Assembly: GCA_019416455.1 (NCBI GenBank)
Contig: DXXG01000028.1
Location: forward strand, 186,001-250,000
From: Clostridiales bacterium
GTDB lineage: Bacteria > Bacillota > Clostridia > Oscillospirales > Acutalibacteraceae
Length of the DNA: 64,000 nt
Reading direction: 5' to 3'
Shown here: one piece after another, positions 49,100 to 56,139 of the stretch
Position numbering within the stretch: position 1 is the first letter of the stretch
Layout: each line of letters begins with the position of its first letter
The notes under the pieces: model-generated
Database searches by the model: none
What the model was told of the DNA's origin: nothing
Seen by the model: only the letters and a program-made list of their open reading frames with translations
Made by a program: the position numbers and the translations under genes

Positions 49100-49777
49100 A
49101 TGATATATGGATATTGCCGTATCTCCACGGCTAAGCAGTCGATTGAGCGCCAAATAAGAAATATTAAGGCTGCCTATCCAGAGGCGGTCATTGTACAGGA
49201 GATTTTCACCAGGACGCGAATAGACCGCAGAGAGTGGCAGAAACTCTTTTGCAAAGCAAAGGATGGAGACACTATTGTTTTTGATAGCGTTTCCCGAATG
49301 AGCGGTAACGCTGAAGATGGGTTTGCCGCTTATGAAGAACTCTATATTCGTGGGGTCTCTCTCGTTTTTCTCAAGGAGCCACACATCAATACAGACACAT
49401 ATAAGCAGGCATTAGAAAACAATGTCAAACTAACAGGTGGGAATGTCGATTATATTTTAGAGGGTGTCAATAAATATCTAATGGCTCTTGCCAAGGAGCA
49501 GATCCGGCTTGCCTTTGAGCAATCAGAAAAAGAGGTGGAGGACTTACATCAACGTACCAGGGAGGGCATAGAAACAGCCCGCTTGAACGGTAAACAGATC
49601 GGACAGCGCCCAGGGGCAAAGCTAACCACTAAAAAGAGCATAGCAGCAAAAGAGGTTATCAAGAAACATTCTAAGGATTTTTGCGGTACACTGGATGATA
49701 CTGAAGTAATGACGCTGACAGGATTATCCCGTAACACCTACTATAAATATAAGCGGGAGCTACGGGCAGGAACATAG
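49100..49777 (+). CDS. Serine recombinase (resolvase/invertase type)
   Basis: A 225-residue small serine recombinase. The nucleophile Ser is in YGYCRISTAKQSIERQ (about residue 9). FDSVSRMSGNAEDGF (about 62) carries the conserved Arg. The long E helix and a C-terminal helix-turn-helix (VMTLTGLSRNTYYKYKREL) complete the family layout. It could resolve dimers or invert DNA. Repeats at its promoter may be its crossover or operator sites. AGAGAAGG precedes the ATG. Confidence 0.9.
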   Translation: MIYGYCRISTAKQSIERQIRNIKAAYPEAVIVQEIFTRTRIDRREWQKLFCKAKDGDTIVFDSVSRMSGNAEDGFAAYEELYIRGVSLVFLKEPHINTDTYKQALENNVKLTGGNVDYILEGVNKYLMALAKEQIRLAFEQSEKEVEDLHQRTREGIETARLNGKQIGQRPGAKLTTKKSIAAKEVIKKHSKDFCGTLDDTEVMTLTGLSRNTYYKYKRELRAGT

Positions 49778-49795
49778 CATCCATCTAAATAAGAG

Positions 49796-49830
49796 AAGCG
49801 GGAGCATTACGCCCCCGCTTTTGCTTTTTT
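49796..49830. terminator. Terminator between recombinase and toxin genes
   Basis: A 7-bp stem (49796-49802 with 49814-49820) followed by TTGCTTTTTT on the plus strand. Confidence 0.65.
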
Positions 49831-50080
49831 AGTATCGGTTATATATTTCACCACGATTGCCAGCGGCCACTACATAGACAACCAGTTCACCATGATCTAC
49901 GGTATAGATGATACGGTAGTCCCCTACACGAAGCCTATAATATCCATCATGCCCCTGTAGCCGCTTACGGTCTCCCATGTCAGGCAAGCCCTCAATAGCG
50001 GACACAATCCGCCGTTTCTCGTTCATGGGCAATTTTTCGATGAATTTCTTTGCCGGTTTTTTGATGATAACTCGATACAT
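49829..50080 (-). CDS. RelE/ParE-type toxin
   Basis: 83 residues beginning MYRVIIKKPAKKFIEKLP and ending with the family-like YRLRVGDYRIIYTVDHGE and VVAAGNRGEIYNRY. RelE-superfamily toxins cut mRNA at the ribosome or inhibit gyrase; which applies here is not clear, though the RelE-like pattern favours mRNA. The start ATG overlaps the antitoxin stop by one base (TGATG). Confidence 0.88.
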   Translation of the reverse strand: MYRVIIKKPAKKFIEKLPMNEKRRIVSAIEGLPDMGDRKRLQGHDGYYRLRVGDYRIIYTVDHGELVVYVVAAGNRGEIYNRY

Positions 50081-50295
50081 CAGGCAAGCCCCCATTCCCG
50101 CTTGCAATCCTCCAGAGCAAAGCCCTGGTCTTTGTCCGGGTCGGGGTCGTTTTCGTAATCATTCAGTAGCTGAGCACAAAAAGCATCGTCCGCCGCTTCA
50201 TCGGCGCTGATACCTTGGACATAGGCCAGCACATAGCCCAGCTTATAGTCAGGCAGGTTATCCAGTAAGGATATAATTTTGTCGCGGTTGCTCAA
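50080..50295 (-). CDS. Antitoxin partner of the RelE-type toxin
   Basis: 71 residues, acidic (LNDYENDPDPDKDQGFALED near the C-terminus), as expected to neutralise the basic toxin. Start taken as the TTG at 50295 with AAAGGGG upstream (frame opens at 50313). No DNA-binding motif is evident, so regulation may be by the adjacent XRE gene. Confidence 0.75.
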   Translation of the reverse strand: MSNRDKIISLLDNLPDYKLGYVLAYVQGISADEAADDAFCAQLLNDYENDPDPDKDQGFALEDCKREWGLA

Positions 50296-50309
50296 CAGAA
50301 ACACCCCTT

Positions 50310-50552
50310 TCAAGATTGATTAACTAATTCCTTATGATTCGCTTCTTTTTCAGGGATATATTCCAGCAAATCACCAGGCTGGCACTGTAGTAGCTCACAT
50401 AGTTTTGTCATGGCATCCCATGATACCAGTTGGTTTTCTCTGATCTGCTGAATTGTACGCTCTCCCATAATCTTTTCTTTTCGCATTTTATAGGAAGTTA
50501 TTCCTTTTCCCTTTAGAGCTGACAGAACGTCACACTTATAAACGATTGGCAT
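50310..50552 (-). CDS. Cro/C1-type (XRE) regulator
   Basis: 80 residues with a helix-turn-helix of the short Cro/C1 type (KGITSYKMRKEKIMGERTIQ, then WDAMTKLCELLQCQPGDLLE). It precedes the antitoxin and toxin and probably represses the group. A candidate operator lies in the divergent promoter at 50696-50710. Confidence 0.85.
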   Translation of the reverse strand: MPIVYKCDVLSALKGKGITSYKMRKEKIMGERTIQQIRENQLVSWDAMTKLCELLQCQPGDLLEYIPEKEANHKELVNQS

Positions 50553-50609
50553 AATTTCATTGCCCCCTTGTGGAAGGTCATATAAAAAGCCCTCTCATCC
50601 ACTATACAT

Positions 50610-50638
50610 AGTATAACGCAAGCAAACACACAAAGCAA
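50610..50638 (-). promoter_or_regulatory. Promoter for the XRE-antitoxin-toxin group
   Basis: Minus strand TTGCTT (50633-50638), exact 17-base spacer, TATACT (50610-50615). Confidence 0.65.
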
Positions 50639-50687
50639 GTGTACATTTTGTTCAAATTAAACACCCAAATCTTGTGTATGATGTCAA

Positions 50688-50716
50688 TAGACATTCACTC
50701 AGATTGAGTGTATAAT
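50688..50716 (+). promoter_or_regulatory. Rightward promoter with internal operator palindrome
   Basis: TAGACA (50688-50693), 17-base spacer, TATAAT (50711-50716). The spacer contains CACTCA-GAT-TGAGTG (50696-50710), a perfect 15-base palindrome placed to block polymerase. The XRE protein encoded divergently is the natural candidate to bind it. Confidence 0.7.
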
Positions 50717-50882
50717 CATAATCAGAAAGGGAAAGGAACACCGGCGAAGGTGGACGGGTAACAGCAAGAACACCACATAAGAGCGGGGAAGGATTCGGTA
50801 AGACGACCCCGTGAGGCGCACGAAAAGTGAACAAAGCCTCCCGCCGCCAGGATCACCCCTAAAAATGAAAGGAGCATCTACA
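50717..50882 (+). other. Untranslated leader of about 160 bases
   Basis: Purine-rich and GC-richer than its surroundings. An in-frame open stretch runs through it, but the strong AAAGGAG site marks the start at 50883. Possible structured RNA; no family recognised. Confidence 0.4.
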
Positions 50883-51158
50883 ATGAGCGTACATGAAATG
50901 GACAGCAAGATTAAGGAGTTGCGGGAGCTGCGCCGCATGGCTGATGAGCTGGCCGCAGAGATTGAGGCAATTCAGGATAGCATCAAGCAGGAGATGACCG
51001 TCCGCGAGGTTGACGAGCTGAGCGGTTCCGACTGGAAGGTGACTTGGAAGCTGGTCAAGAGCCGCCGCTTCAACAGCACCGCTTTTAAGAAAACTCACGC
51101 TGACCTGTATGACCAGTATTGCAGTGAGACGGCAACCAGACGGTTCACAGTTGCATGA
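50883..51158 (+). CDS. Small coiled-coil element protein
   Basis: 91 residues starting at 50883 with AAAGGAG upstream. The first half is a charged coiled coil (MDSKIKELRELRRMADELAA), then SDWKVTWKLVKSRRFNSTAF and a C-terminal FKKTHADLYDQYCSE. Proteins of this shape are common in Clostridia phages and integrative elements, with unknown role. Confidence 0.65.
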   Translation: MSVHEMDSKIKELRELRRMADELAAEIEAIQDSIKQEMTVREVDELSGSDWKVTWKLVKSRRFNSTAFKKTHADLYDQYCSETATRRFTVA

Positions 51159-51283
51159 GAAAGGCCGCTTGCCTAACAGCCGACCAAAGCACATAGACAA
51201 GCAGCCCCAGCCCGCCGGGGCGGGTCAAGAATAGTGTACCACGATCCGCCCCGCCTTACAACTATAACTTGGAGGTTACAACC

Positions 51284-51796
51284 ATGATTAGAGAGACACT
51301 TGATATCAGCACTATTGATTATAGGGCACGGAGCAGCAAGCGCACCCGTATTTACTTTCCTTGTGAGATTAAAGACAGCATTGCAGACTGTGCATTATCA
51401 GCACTTGCCGCCAATGGCCTGGACACTGTGGACGTGCAAGAGATTAAGGCATATCTTGTGCCACACATCTCCGCCGATCATCTGTCTGCCGGTCTGGTGG
51501 TCAACATCATTACCAAAGGCGGGGCGCACATCACAAGCAAGATTATTATTGACACGCACAAAGAGCAGCTCGAAAAGCTACTCGCAGGATATCTTGTAGA
51601 GGGCGGAGCGGGGCTTTCTAAAGAATATGCAGACCTTTTTACCAAGCAATTTTTTAAGTATCGCCGTGCAAAAAGAGAAAATGAAGCAAAAGAAAGAGCT
51701 GCCAGACTTGATTACATGACAAATTTACTTCAACAAGGATATACCCCCGAGCAAGTTATTATCACTATGCAGGAGTGGGACAACATCCATAGATAA
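51284..51796 (+). CDS. Unknown element protein, 170 residues
   Basis: ATG at 51284 with TTGGAGG upstream. N-terminal alpha/beta region, then a C-terminal basic coiled coil (KYRRAKRENEAKERAARLDY) ending in a segment TNLLQQGYTPEQVIITMQEW. No family recognised. It follows the coiled-coil protein and probably shares its promoter. Confidence 0.6.
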   Translation: MIRETLDISTIDYRARSSKRTRIYFPCEIKDSIADCALSALAANGLDTVDVQEIKAYLVPHISADHLSAGLVVNIITKGGAHITSKIIIDTHKEQLEKLLAGYLVEGGAGLSKEYADLFTKQFFKYRRAKRENEAKERAARLDYMTNLLQQGYTPEQVIITMQEWDNIHR

Positions 51797-52106
51797 GAGA
51801 GAATCAGCGCCGGAGGAACCCCCCCGGCGCTATCTCCATACTATACATACGGGGCATGTTTACATTTCTAAGGCCGCACCAATTTCTACATATTAGCTTA
51901 GTACCCCCTTCTCCACGCCTCTACTTTTTAGAGAGGGGGGGTAGATTTACATTCTAAGATTTTGAGGTACTTGCTCATAATCGCATCACCTTGATTTTTT
52001 CTGAGATTATCTCAGTAATTTAGCACCTATTTTCAAAGAAAGAAGAAGATCTAAAGCATGTACACAAATTCTTTGCACAAGCGGTTTTCAGCACAAAACT
52101 GTGAGA
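51797..52106. other. Intergenic region with a GC-rich hairpin
   Basis: An 8-bp stem AGCGCCGG/CCGGCGCT (51806-51813 with 51824-51831) without a T run may end the preceding gene. The rest is AT-rich and holds no gene I can support. Confidence 0.4.
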
Positions 52107-53759
52107 TTATCTGTATAATTCAAGTACGCTATTGAATAGTAATACCAATTCTCCACGTTTGATAAGGGCATCAGGAGCAAACTCATGGTTATCTTCAATC
52201 CACCCCAGTGAAACAGCGGTTTCAATAAATGGCCTTGCCCAGCCAGTATAGGTTATGTGTTCCAACTCATATTCTTGTTGTTCTACAAATCGGCTAAGGA
52301 CAGTAATAGCTTGTGCCCAGGTGACAAGCCCATCAGGATCATACCGGTCACCACCAACGCCACTAACAATGCCAGCATGACCAATCGTTGTTACGGCCTG
52401 GTAATACCATACGCCGGCACTCACATCATTGAAAATAGCTTGTCTTTCTCTGTAGCGGGAAATACTCTCGTTCGTGAGAAGTCGATAAATGATGGTGCCA
52501 AGCTGCGCCCGTGTCAGGGGATCTTCCTCATGTAATTGCCCATCTCCGTACCCGGCCAAAACCACCGAGCGGGAATTATCTATTATAGCATCACCGCAGA
52601 CAAGCGCTGGAGCGGGAGTTTCTTCTTCCGATGAATCGGTATCTGTTTCAGGCGTGGATGGGTGCTGTATGGGCTTGTGCGGCCTCGTAGGGATGTAGTC
52701 ATCCACGATATCAGAGTCATCCTCTACGGGCTTTTCCGGCTGCTCTGTGCCGCCCTGGCCACTGTCTGATGTCTCCCCATCGTTGTCAGTGTCAGACAGC
52801 GGAATTGTGTCCTCGGGCTGTTGGCTACTCTCTCCGTCCTCGTCTTCACCAGTTTCTGGATTGTCTGGCTCTTTGTCTGGAATAGTGCCCTCACCGTCTC
52901 CGTCGCCATCAGGAACAGTAGAATCATCGTCTGGAGCAGGATCGGGGTAATCATCCCCGTCCCCTGGCTGGGTAGTACCTTCATCTGGAGATGTTGGCGG
53001 TGCAAAATAGTCTTCCGCATCTTCGTCCGTAAGAAAGATTAGTTTCGCAAACTCGCTACTTTCTACTACAGGAATAGCCAGTGTTTCTCCCGTAGTAATG
53101 TCATAATATCCCGCATCCAAAGTATTTTTACTATTAGATAGACTCCAAATGGTATCAAGACAGAAGATATTAACAGCAATACCGCTATCAGGGGAGAGAA
53201 TGATATTATCTTTAATCTGGCAATCGTCCATCTTCAGAGTGCCGCCGCTGCACATGAGTCCTGCGTTCGCCCATGAAGTATTTGCGATAATCGTGCATCG
53301 AGTAAGTTTAAGGTTTCCTGAACTCTGTACGGCTCCACTGGCACTCATATCATAATAGGTATCGTGGATATAACATTCTTCAACTCTTACATCTGTATTT
53401 GCCTGTGCGTTAACAGCATGATTATAGCAGTTAGAAAACTCACAATTGTTAATTATCACTTGATGTAGATTGTTCGTTCCTATAACCGATATGCCCTCTC
53501 CAACTCCACTGCCGTCTATTGCACAATTTTTGATGACAATTTTGCTATCCTGGACAGAAAAAACCGTGATGATGCCATTAGAAATGGATTCCTTAAAGCG
53601 AAAACCATCTACAATCCCATTATATACTTCAAACATATCCCCAGATGTAAAACTGTCCGCACGGACAATAGTAATCGCCTTATCCGTAGATACGGCTTCC
53701 CCGTTGATATAGATGGTCTGCCCAAGGGCAATCGTATCTCCATCCTCTGCTGATTCCAC
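52107..53759 (-). CDS. Beta-helix and SLH-repeat surface protein, main fragment
   Basis: 550 residues after the TAA. A parallel beta-helix region covers about residues 30-230 (IKNCAIDGSGVGEGISVIG, VIINNCEFSNCYNHAVNAQ). A long acidic Pro/Ser/Thr/Asp linker follows (about 250-385, with many D-G-D and P-D repeats). Then come S-layer-homology-like repeats (about 395-550: YGDGQLHEEDPLTRAQLGTI, FNDVSAGVWYYQAVTTIGHA). It would attach to the cell wall and face outward. A lysogenic-conversion role is inferred. Confidence 0.8.
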   Translation of the reverse strand: MESAEDGDTIALGQTIYINGEAVSTDKAITIVRADSFTSGDMFEVYNGIVDGFRFKESISNGIITVFSVQDSKIVIKNCAIDGSGVGEGISVIGTNNLHQVIINNCEFSNCYNHAVNAQANTDVRVEECYIHDTYYDMSASGAVQSSGNLKLTRCTIIANTSWANAGLMCSGGTLKMDDCQIKDNIILSPDSGIAVNIFCLDTIWSLSNSKNTLDAGYYDITTGETLAIPVVESSEFAKLIFLTDEDAEDYFAPPTSPDEGTTQPGDGDDYPDPAPDDDSTVPDGDGDGEGTIPDKEPDNPETGEDEDGESSQQPEDTIPLSDTDNDGETSDSGQGGTEQPEKPVEDDSDIVDDYIPTRPHKPIQHPSTPETDTDSSEEETPAPALVCGDAIIDNSRSVVLAGYGDGQLHEEDPLTRAQLGTIIYRLLTNESISRYRERQAIFNDVSAGVWYYQAVTTIGHAGIVSGVGGDRYDPDGLVTWAQAITVLSRFVEQQEYELEHITYTGWARPFIETAVSLGWIEDNHEFAPDALIKRGELVLLFNSVLELYR

Positions 53760-53915
53760 CGCCGTTTATAGCTCATCCAGAGATGTTACCATTTTCACCG
53801 TAGATGGTTCATCTTCTGTCAATGCCTCATTCCCCGTTGTTTCTATTGCGTGTGCAGTAACGGATACACCGATAATCATGCACACAGTTAGAAATATGAA
53901 TATTAGTCTTTTCAT
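52107..53915 (-). pseudogene. Secreted beta-helix/SLH surface protein, interrupted by one TAA
   Basis: Reading from ATG 53915 (GGAGG upstream) gives a signal peptide (MKRLIFIFLTVCMIIGVSVT, cleavage likely after AHA), then KMVTSLDEL, a TAA at 53766-53768, and in the same frame TAVESAEDGDTIALGQTIYI. The pattern SLDELQ-AVESAEDGDTI is standard at the start of right-handed beta-helix surface proteins, so the stop replaces a Gln (CAA to TAA). About 602 codons in total. If the stop is real, only a 49-residue peptide is exported. Confidence 0.8.
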
Positions 53916-54229
53916 CTGCGCAATTCCTCCAATTTTTGATTTTTAGCGGACATAGATGCAACAAGATTTCGCACCAGGGCAATTTCTGCCCCTGTAAGGC
54001 CGGAGACATCCAGTGTTTGATCTTCATTGCGCCCCAATAAGAAATCATCTACCGATACACGATATAGATTTGCAAATCGAACCAAAATTTCACACGAAGG
54101 TTGGCGCAAATCATTTTCATAGGCCGATACAGTGGATTTATCAATACCGATTAGTGCCGCTACCTGATCTTGCCTTAGGCGCTTATCCATCCTTAGTTGC
54201 CGCAAGCGTGGAGCCAGATCAACAATCAT
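53912..54229 (-). CDS. XRE regulator coupled to the surface protein gene
   Basis: 105 residues with an N-terminal XRE helix-turn-helix (MDKRLRQDQVAALIGIDKST, VSAYENDLRQPS) and a C-terminal tail ending in a charged helix. CGGAGG precedes the ATG. Its stop overlaps the ATG of the surface protein (ATGA), so regulator and surface protein are translated together. It is a paralogue of the XRE gene at 54450. Confidence 0.88.
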   Translation of the reverse strand: MIVDLAPRLRQLRMDKRLRQDQVAALIGIDKSTVSAYENDLRQPSCEILVRFANLYRVSVDDFLLGRNEDQTLDVSGLTGAEIALVRNLVASMSAKNQKLEELRR

Positions 54230-54314
54230 GTTCTGTCCACCTCCGCACTAAAAATCATGATAGCACGGGTTGAATTACTTTTCGTAAACTTCGAGTTGCA
54301 TATTGTAAACAATG

Positions 54315-54354
54315 AAAAAAGACCGCTCTCCCAATCCATAGGGGAAAACGGTTT
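54315..54354 (-). terminator. Terminator, second of a tandem pair
   Basis: On the minus strand an imperfect GC-rich stem (54341-54354 with 54321-54332) is followed by T6. Confidence 0.6.
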
Positions 54355-54379
54355 CCATTTATCCCATTTATTTGACATA

Positions 54380-54429
54380 GAAAAAACCTCCCATGCAAAG
54401 TAGTCGATTACTACAGCATTTGGGAGGTG
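54380..54429 (-). terminator. Terminator of the second XRE gene
   Basis: Nested hairpin: outer arms 54385-54393 and 54421-54428, inner GTAGT-CGATT-ACTAC. T6 follows on the minus strand, 20 bases after the stop. Confidence 0.75.
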
Positions 54430-54449
54430 GACGGGCTACGGTATAGTAG

Positions 54450-54734
54450 TTATTTGTTCCTAAGGATATTCACCATGTCACAGACAACGGCGGCTTCTGC
54501 GTCGGTCAATTCCGAGATATCCAGAAAGCGCTTTTCCTCACGACCAAGCAGATAATCTACTGTAACCCCAAACAAATCGGCAAGGCTAATCATAACATCG
54601 TAAGAGGGCAAGCGGATATCCGTTTCATAGCTTGAGACCATAGACGCAGTAACGCCTACACGCTTTGCAACTTGAGCTTGTGTCAAGTGCTTATCTGCCC
54701 GTAATTTTTTTAGACGCTGAGAAAAGTCAACCAT
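54450..54734 (-). CDS. XRE regulator
   Basis: 94 residues: XRE helix-turn-helix (RADKHLTQAQVAKRVGVTAS, MVSSYETDIRLPSYDVMISL) and a C-terminal tail LDISELTDAEAAVVCDMVNI that matches in layout the neighbour regulator (LDVSGLTGAEIALVRNLVAS). AGGAGG lies upstream of the ATG but inside the loop of an inverted repeat that includes the start codon. Confidence 0.88.
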   Translation of the reverse strand: MVDFSQRLKKLRADKHLTQAQVAKRVGVTASMVSSYETDIRLPSYDVMISLADLFGVTVDYLLGREEKRFLDISELTDAEAAVVCDMVNILRNK

Positions 54735-54774
54735 AAGCCGTGATCCTCCTTGCTTACAGTGTACACGGCTTATG
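54732..54774 (-). promoter_or_regulatory. Inverted repeat enclosing the XRE ribosome site and start codon
   Basis: CATAAGCCGTG (54732-54742) and CACGGCTTATG (54764-54774) form a perfect 11-bp inverted repeat. In the mRNA the ATG lies in the stem and AGGAGG in the loop. It could be an RNA switch or, as DNA, an autoregulatory operator. Confidence 0.7.
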
Positions 54775-54815
54775 TTTTCCGAAAGAAATATTTTATACTA
54801 AAATTAGTTGAGTTT

Positions 54816-54855
54816 TAGGAGGTAATACGTTACAATAAAAATAGGAGGTAATACG
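54816..54855 (+). repeat. Tandem 14-bp repeat containing the ribosome site
   Basis: TAGGAGGTAATACG occurs at 54816-54829 and 54842-54855, 26 bases apart. The second is the Shine-Dalgarno of the zinc-ribbon gene; the first has no start codon after it. Confidence 0.7.
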
Positions 54856-54857
54856 CC

Positions 54858-55472
54858 ATGGAGAACTCAAATCAGAATACCGTAAATACTTCTGCCTGCG
54901 AGTCTGGCATTTCTCCCCTTGGAATATCCCATATATCAGCTTCGGGTAACACCATTACGCTTAAATGCTCCGCATGTGGTTCAGAAATGAGTCTCGGACA
55001 TGAGTATTTTACCATGATAAAAGGGGGCGGATTATTCAAGGCCGCAAAAGATATCCATTGCGTAGGTTGCGGCGCAATGATCCCCCAATATTCTCTTATC
55101 CCTCGCCACCAGGAACAAAGGAAGTCATCTAAAATTCCTGTGGGCGGAACCATTGTAGCTGTCCTCCTTGCACTTGGGATAATCGGTATCCTTAGTCCAT
55201 TTTTTGATTCTCGGAGTTCAACGGATGATAGAAGCTTAGATGCATGGGTATGTGCTCAGAATGTGGTTTCTGAATCATTAAAAGCCCCAGCGACAGCGGA
55301 TTTCCCGTCTTACTCGGGCAGCTATGTTAAATGCATTGGAGATAACGAGTATAGAATCTCGGCATATGTAGATGCTGAAAATAGCTTTGGTGCTAAAATC
55401 CGTCAGAATTTTACAGTAGTCTTGACCCTTACAGAAAGCGGATATACAGACGCTACAGTTAATTTTTCGTAA
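54858..55472 (+). CDS. Zinc-ribbon membrane protein of unknown function
   Basis: 204 residues. A zinc ribbon with LKCSACGSEMS (about residue 37) and HCVGCGAMIP (about 69), then one transmembrane helix (GGTIVAVLLALGIIGILSPF, about 97-116), then an extracytoplasmic domain of about 85 residues starting with a Trp/Cys region (DAWVCAQNVVSESLKAPATA). The last part resembles small beta-rich domains found after zinc ribbons in Firmicute proteins. AGGAGG precedes the ATG. It is immediately followed by the SLOG gene. Confidence 0.65.
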   Translation: MENSNQNTVNTSACESGISPLGISHISASGNTITLKCSACGSEMSLGHEYFTMIKGGGLFKAAKDIHCVGCGAMIPQYSLIPRHQEQRKSSKIPVGGTIVAVLLALGIIGILSPFFDSRSSTDDRSLDAWVCAQNVVSESLKAPATADFPSYSGSYVKCIGDNEYRISAYVDAENSFGAKIRQNFTVVLTLTESGYTDATVNFS

Positions 55473-55928
55473 ATGAAAACTTGCACATTTTTTGGACATG
55501 GGAACTGCCCGTCCAGTATTGCACCACTTTTGGAAAAAGCCGTCATCAAAGCTATACTTGCAGATTCTGTCACCATGTTTTATGTAGGCAATCAAGGCAA
55601 GTTTGACAGTATGGTACGGAAAACACTGAAGCGGATTACCACCAAATATCCTCAAGTAAATTACGCAGTTGTCTTGGCATATATGCCGAAAGAGAAAACA
55701 GGATGCGACTATACCGACTACAGTGATACAATTTTACCAGAGGGCATAGAAACCGTACCACCGCGTTTTGCCATCTCTTGGCGCAACAAATGGATGCTGA
55801 AGCAAGCAGATATCGTTGTCACCTATATCACCCATTCATGGGGCGGGGCTGCTCAGTTTGCGGACTTAGCTAAACGGCAACACAAACAAGTTATCAATAT
55901 TGCAGATATGATAAAGGGGCAAGCGTAA
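55473..55928 (+). CDS. SLOG-domain protein (DUF1273-like)
   Basis: 151 residues with a Rossmann-like SLOG fold: TCTFFGHGNCPSSIAPLLEK at the N-terminus, MFYVGNQGKFDSMVRKTLKR near residue 35, YAVVLAYMPKEK near 65, and the C-terminal THSWGGAAQFADLAKRQHKQ. SLOG proteins bind nucleotide-derived ligands and often accompany phages and defence modules. The family position usually filled by Arg in FGHR is Gly-Asn here. ATG follows the upstream stop directly (TAAATG). Confidence 0.82.
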   Translation: MKTCTFFGHGNCPSSIAPLLEKAVIKAILADSVTMFYVGNQGKFDSMVRKTLKRITTKYPQVNYAVVLAYMPKEKTGCDYTDYSDTILPEGIETVPPRFAISWRNKWMLKQADIVVTYITHSWGGAAQFADLAKRQHKQVINIADMIKGQA

Positions 55929-55945
55929 TGCTACCCCTTTTTTCG
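55913..55945 (+). terminator. Terminator overlapping the SLOG stop
   Basis: AAAGGGG (55913-55919) pairs with CCCCTTT from 55934, followed by T run. Confidence 0.7.
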
Positions 55946-55951
55946 TATAAC

Positions 55952-55986
55952 AAAACCGGCACTCACATTAAACCGTGAGTGCCGGT
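55952..55986 (-). terminator. Element-borne terminator facing groEL
   Basis: A 12-bp perfect stem (55955-55966 with 55975-55986) with TTTTGTTAT on the minus strand. In the integrated state it is the first good terminator downstream of groEL. Confidence 0.7.
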
Positions 55987-56025
55987 CTGTGCGTCCTTGT
56001 TAAGCGCTTTTTCCGAATCTCTAAA

Positions 56026-56044
56026 GTGTGTAAAGCGTGTGTAA
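56026..56044. repeat. Arm-type integrase binding repeats, right end
   Basis: GTGTGTAA at 56026-56033 and 56037-56044, the same unit and nearly the same spacing as at the left end. Confidence 0.65.
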
Positions 56045-56139
56045 GACTACCTCACATCCACACATAGCCCATGATTTTCTCACAAAAACACGGCTATTTA
56101 GCAGAAAAACATCGGAAATTTGAGCGTGTCAACTATTGC

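Noticed and set aside
36853..53915. A complete prophage
   Set aside because: No terminase, portal, capsid, head-tail or lysis genes are present; only a tape-measure-like gene suggests phage origin.
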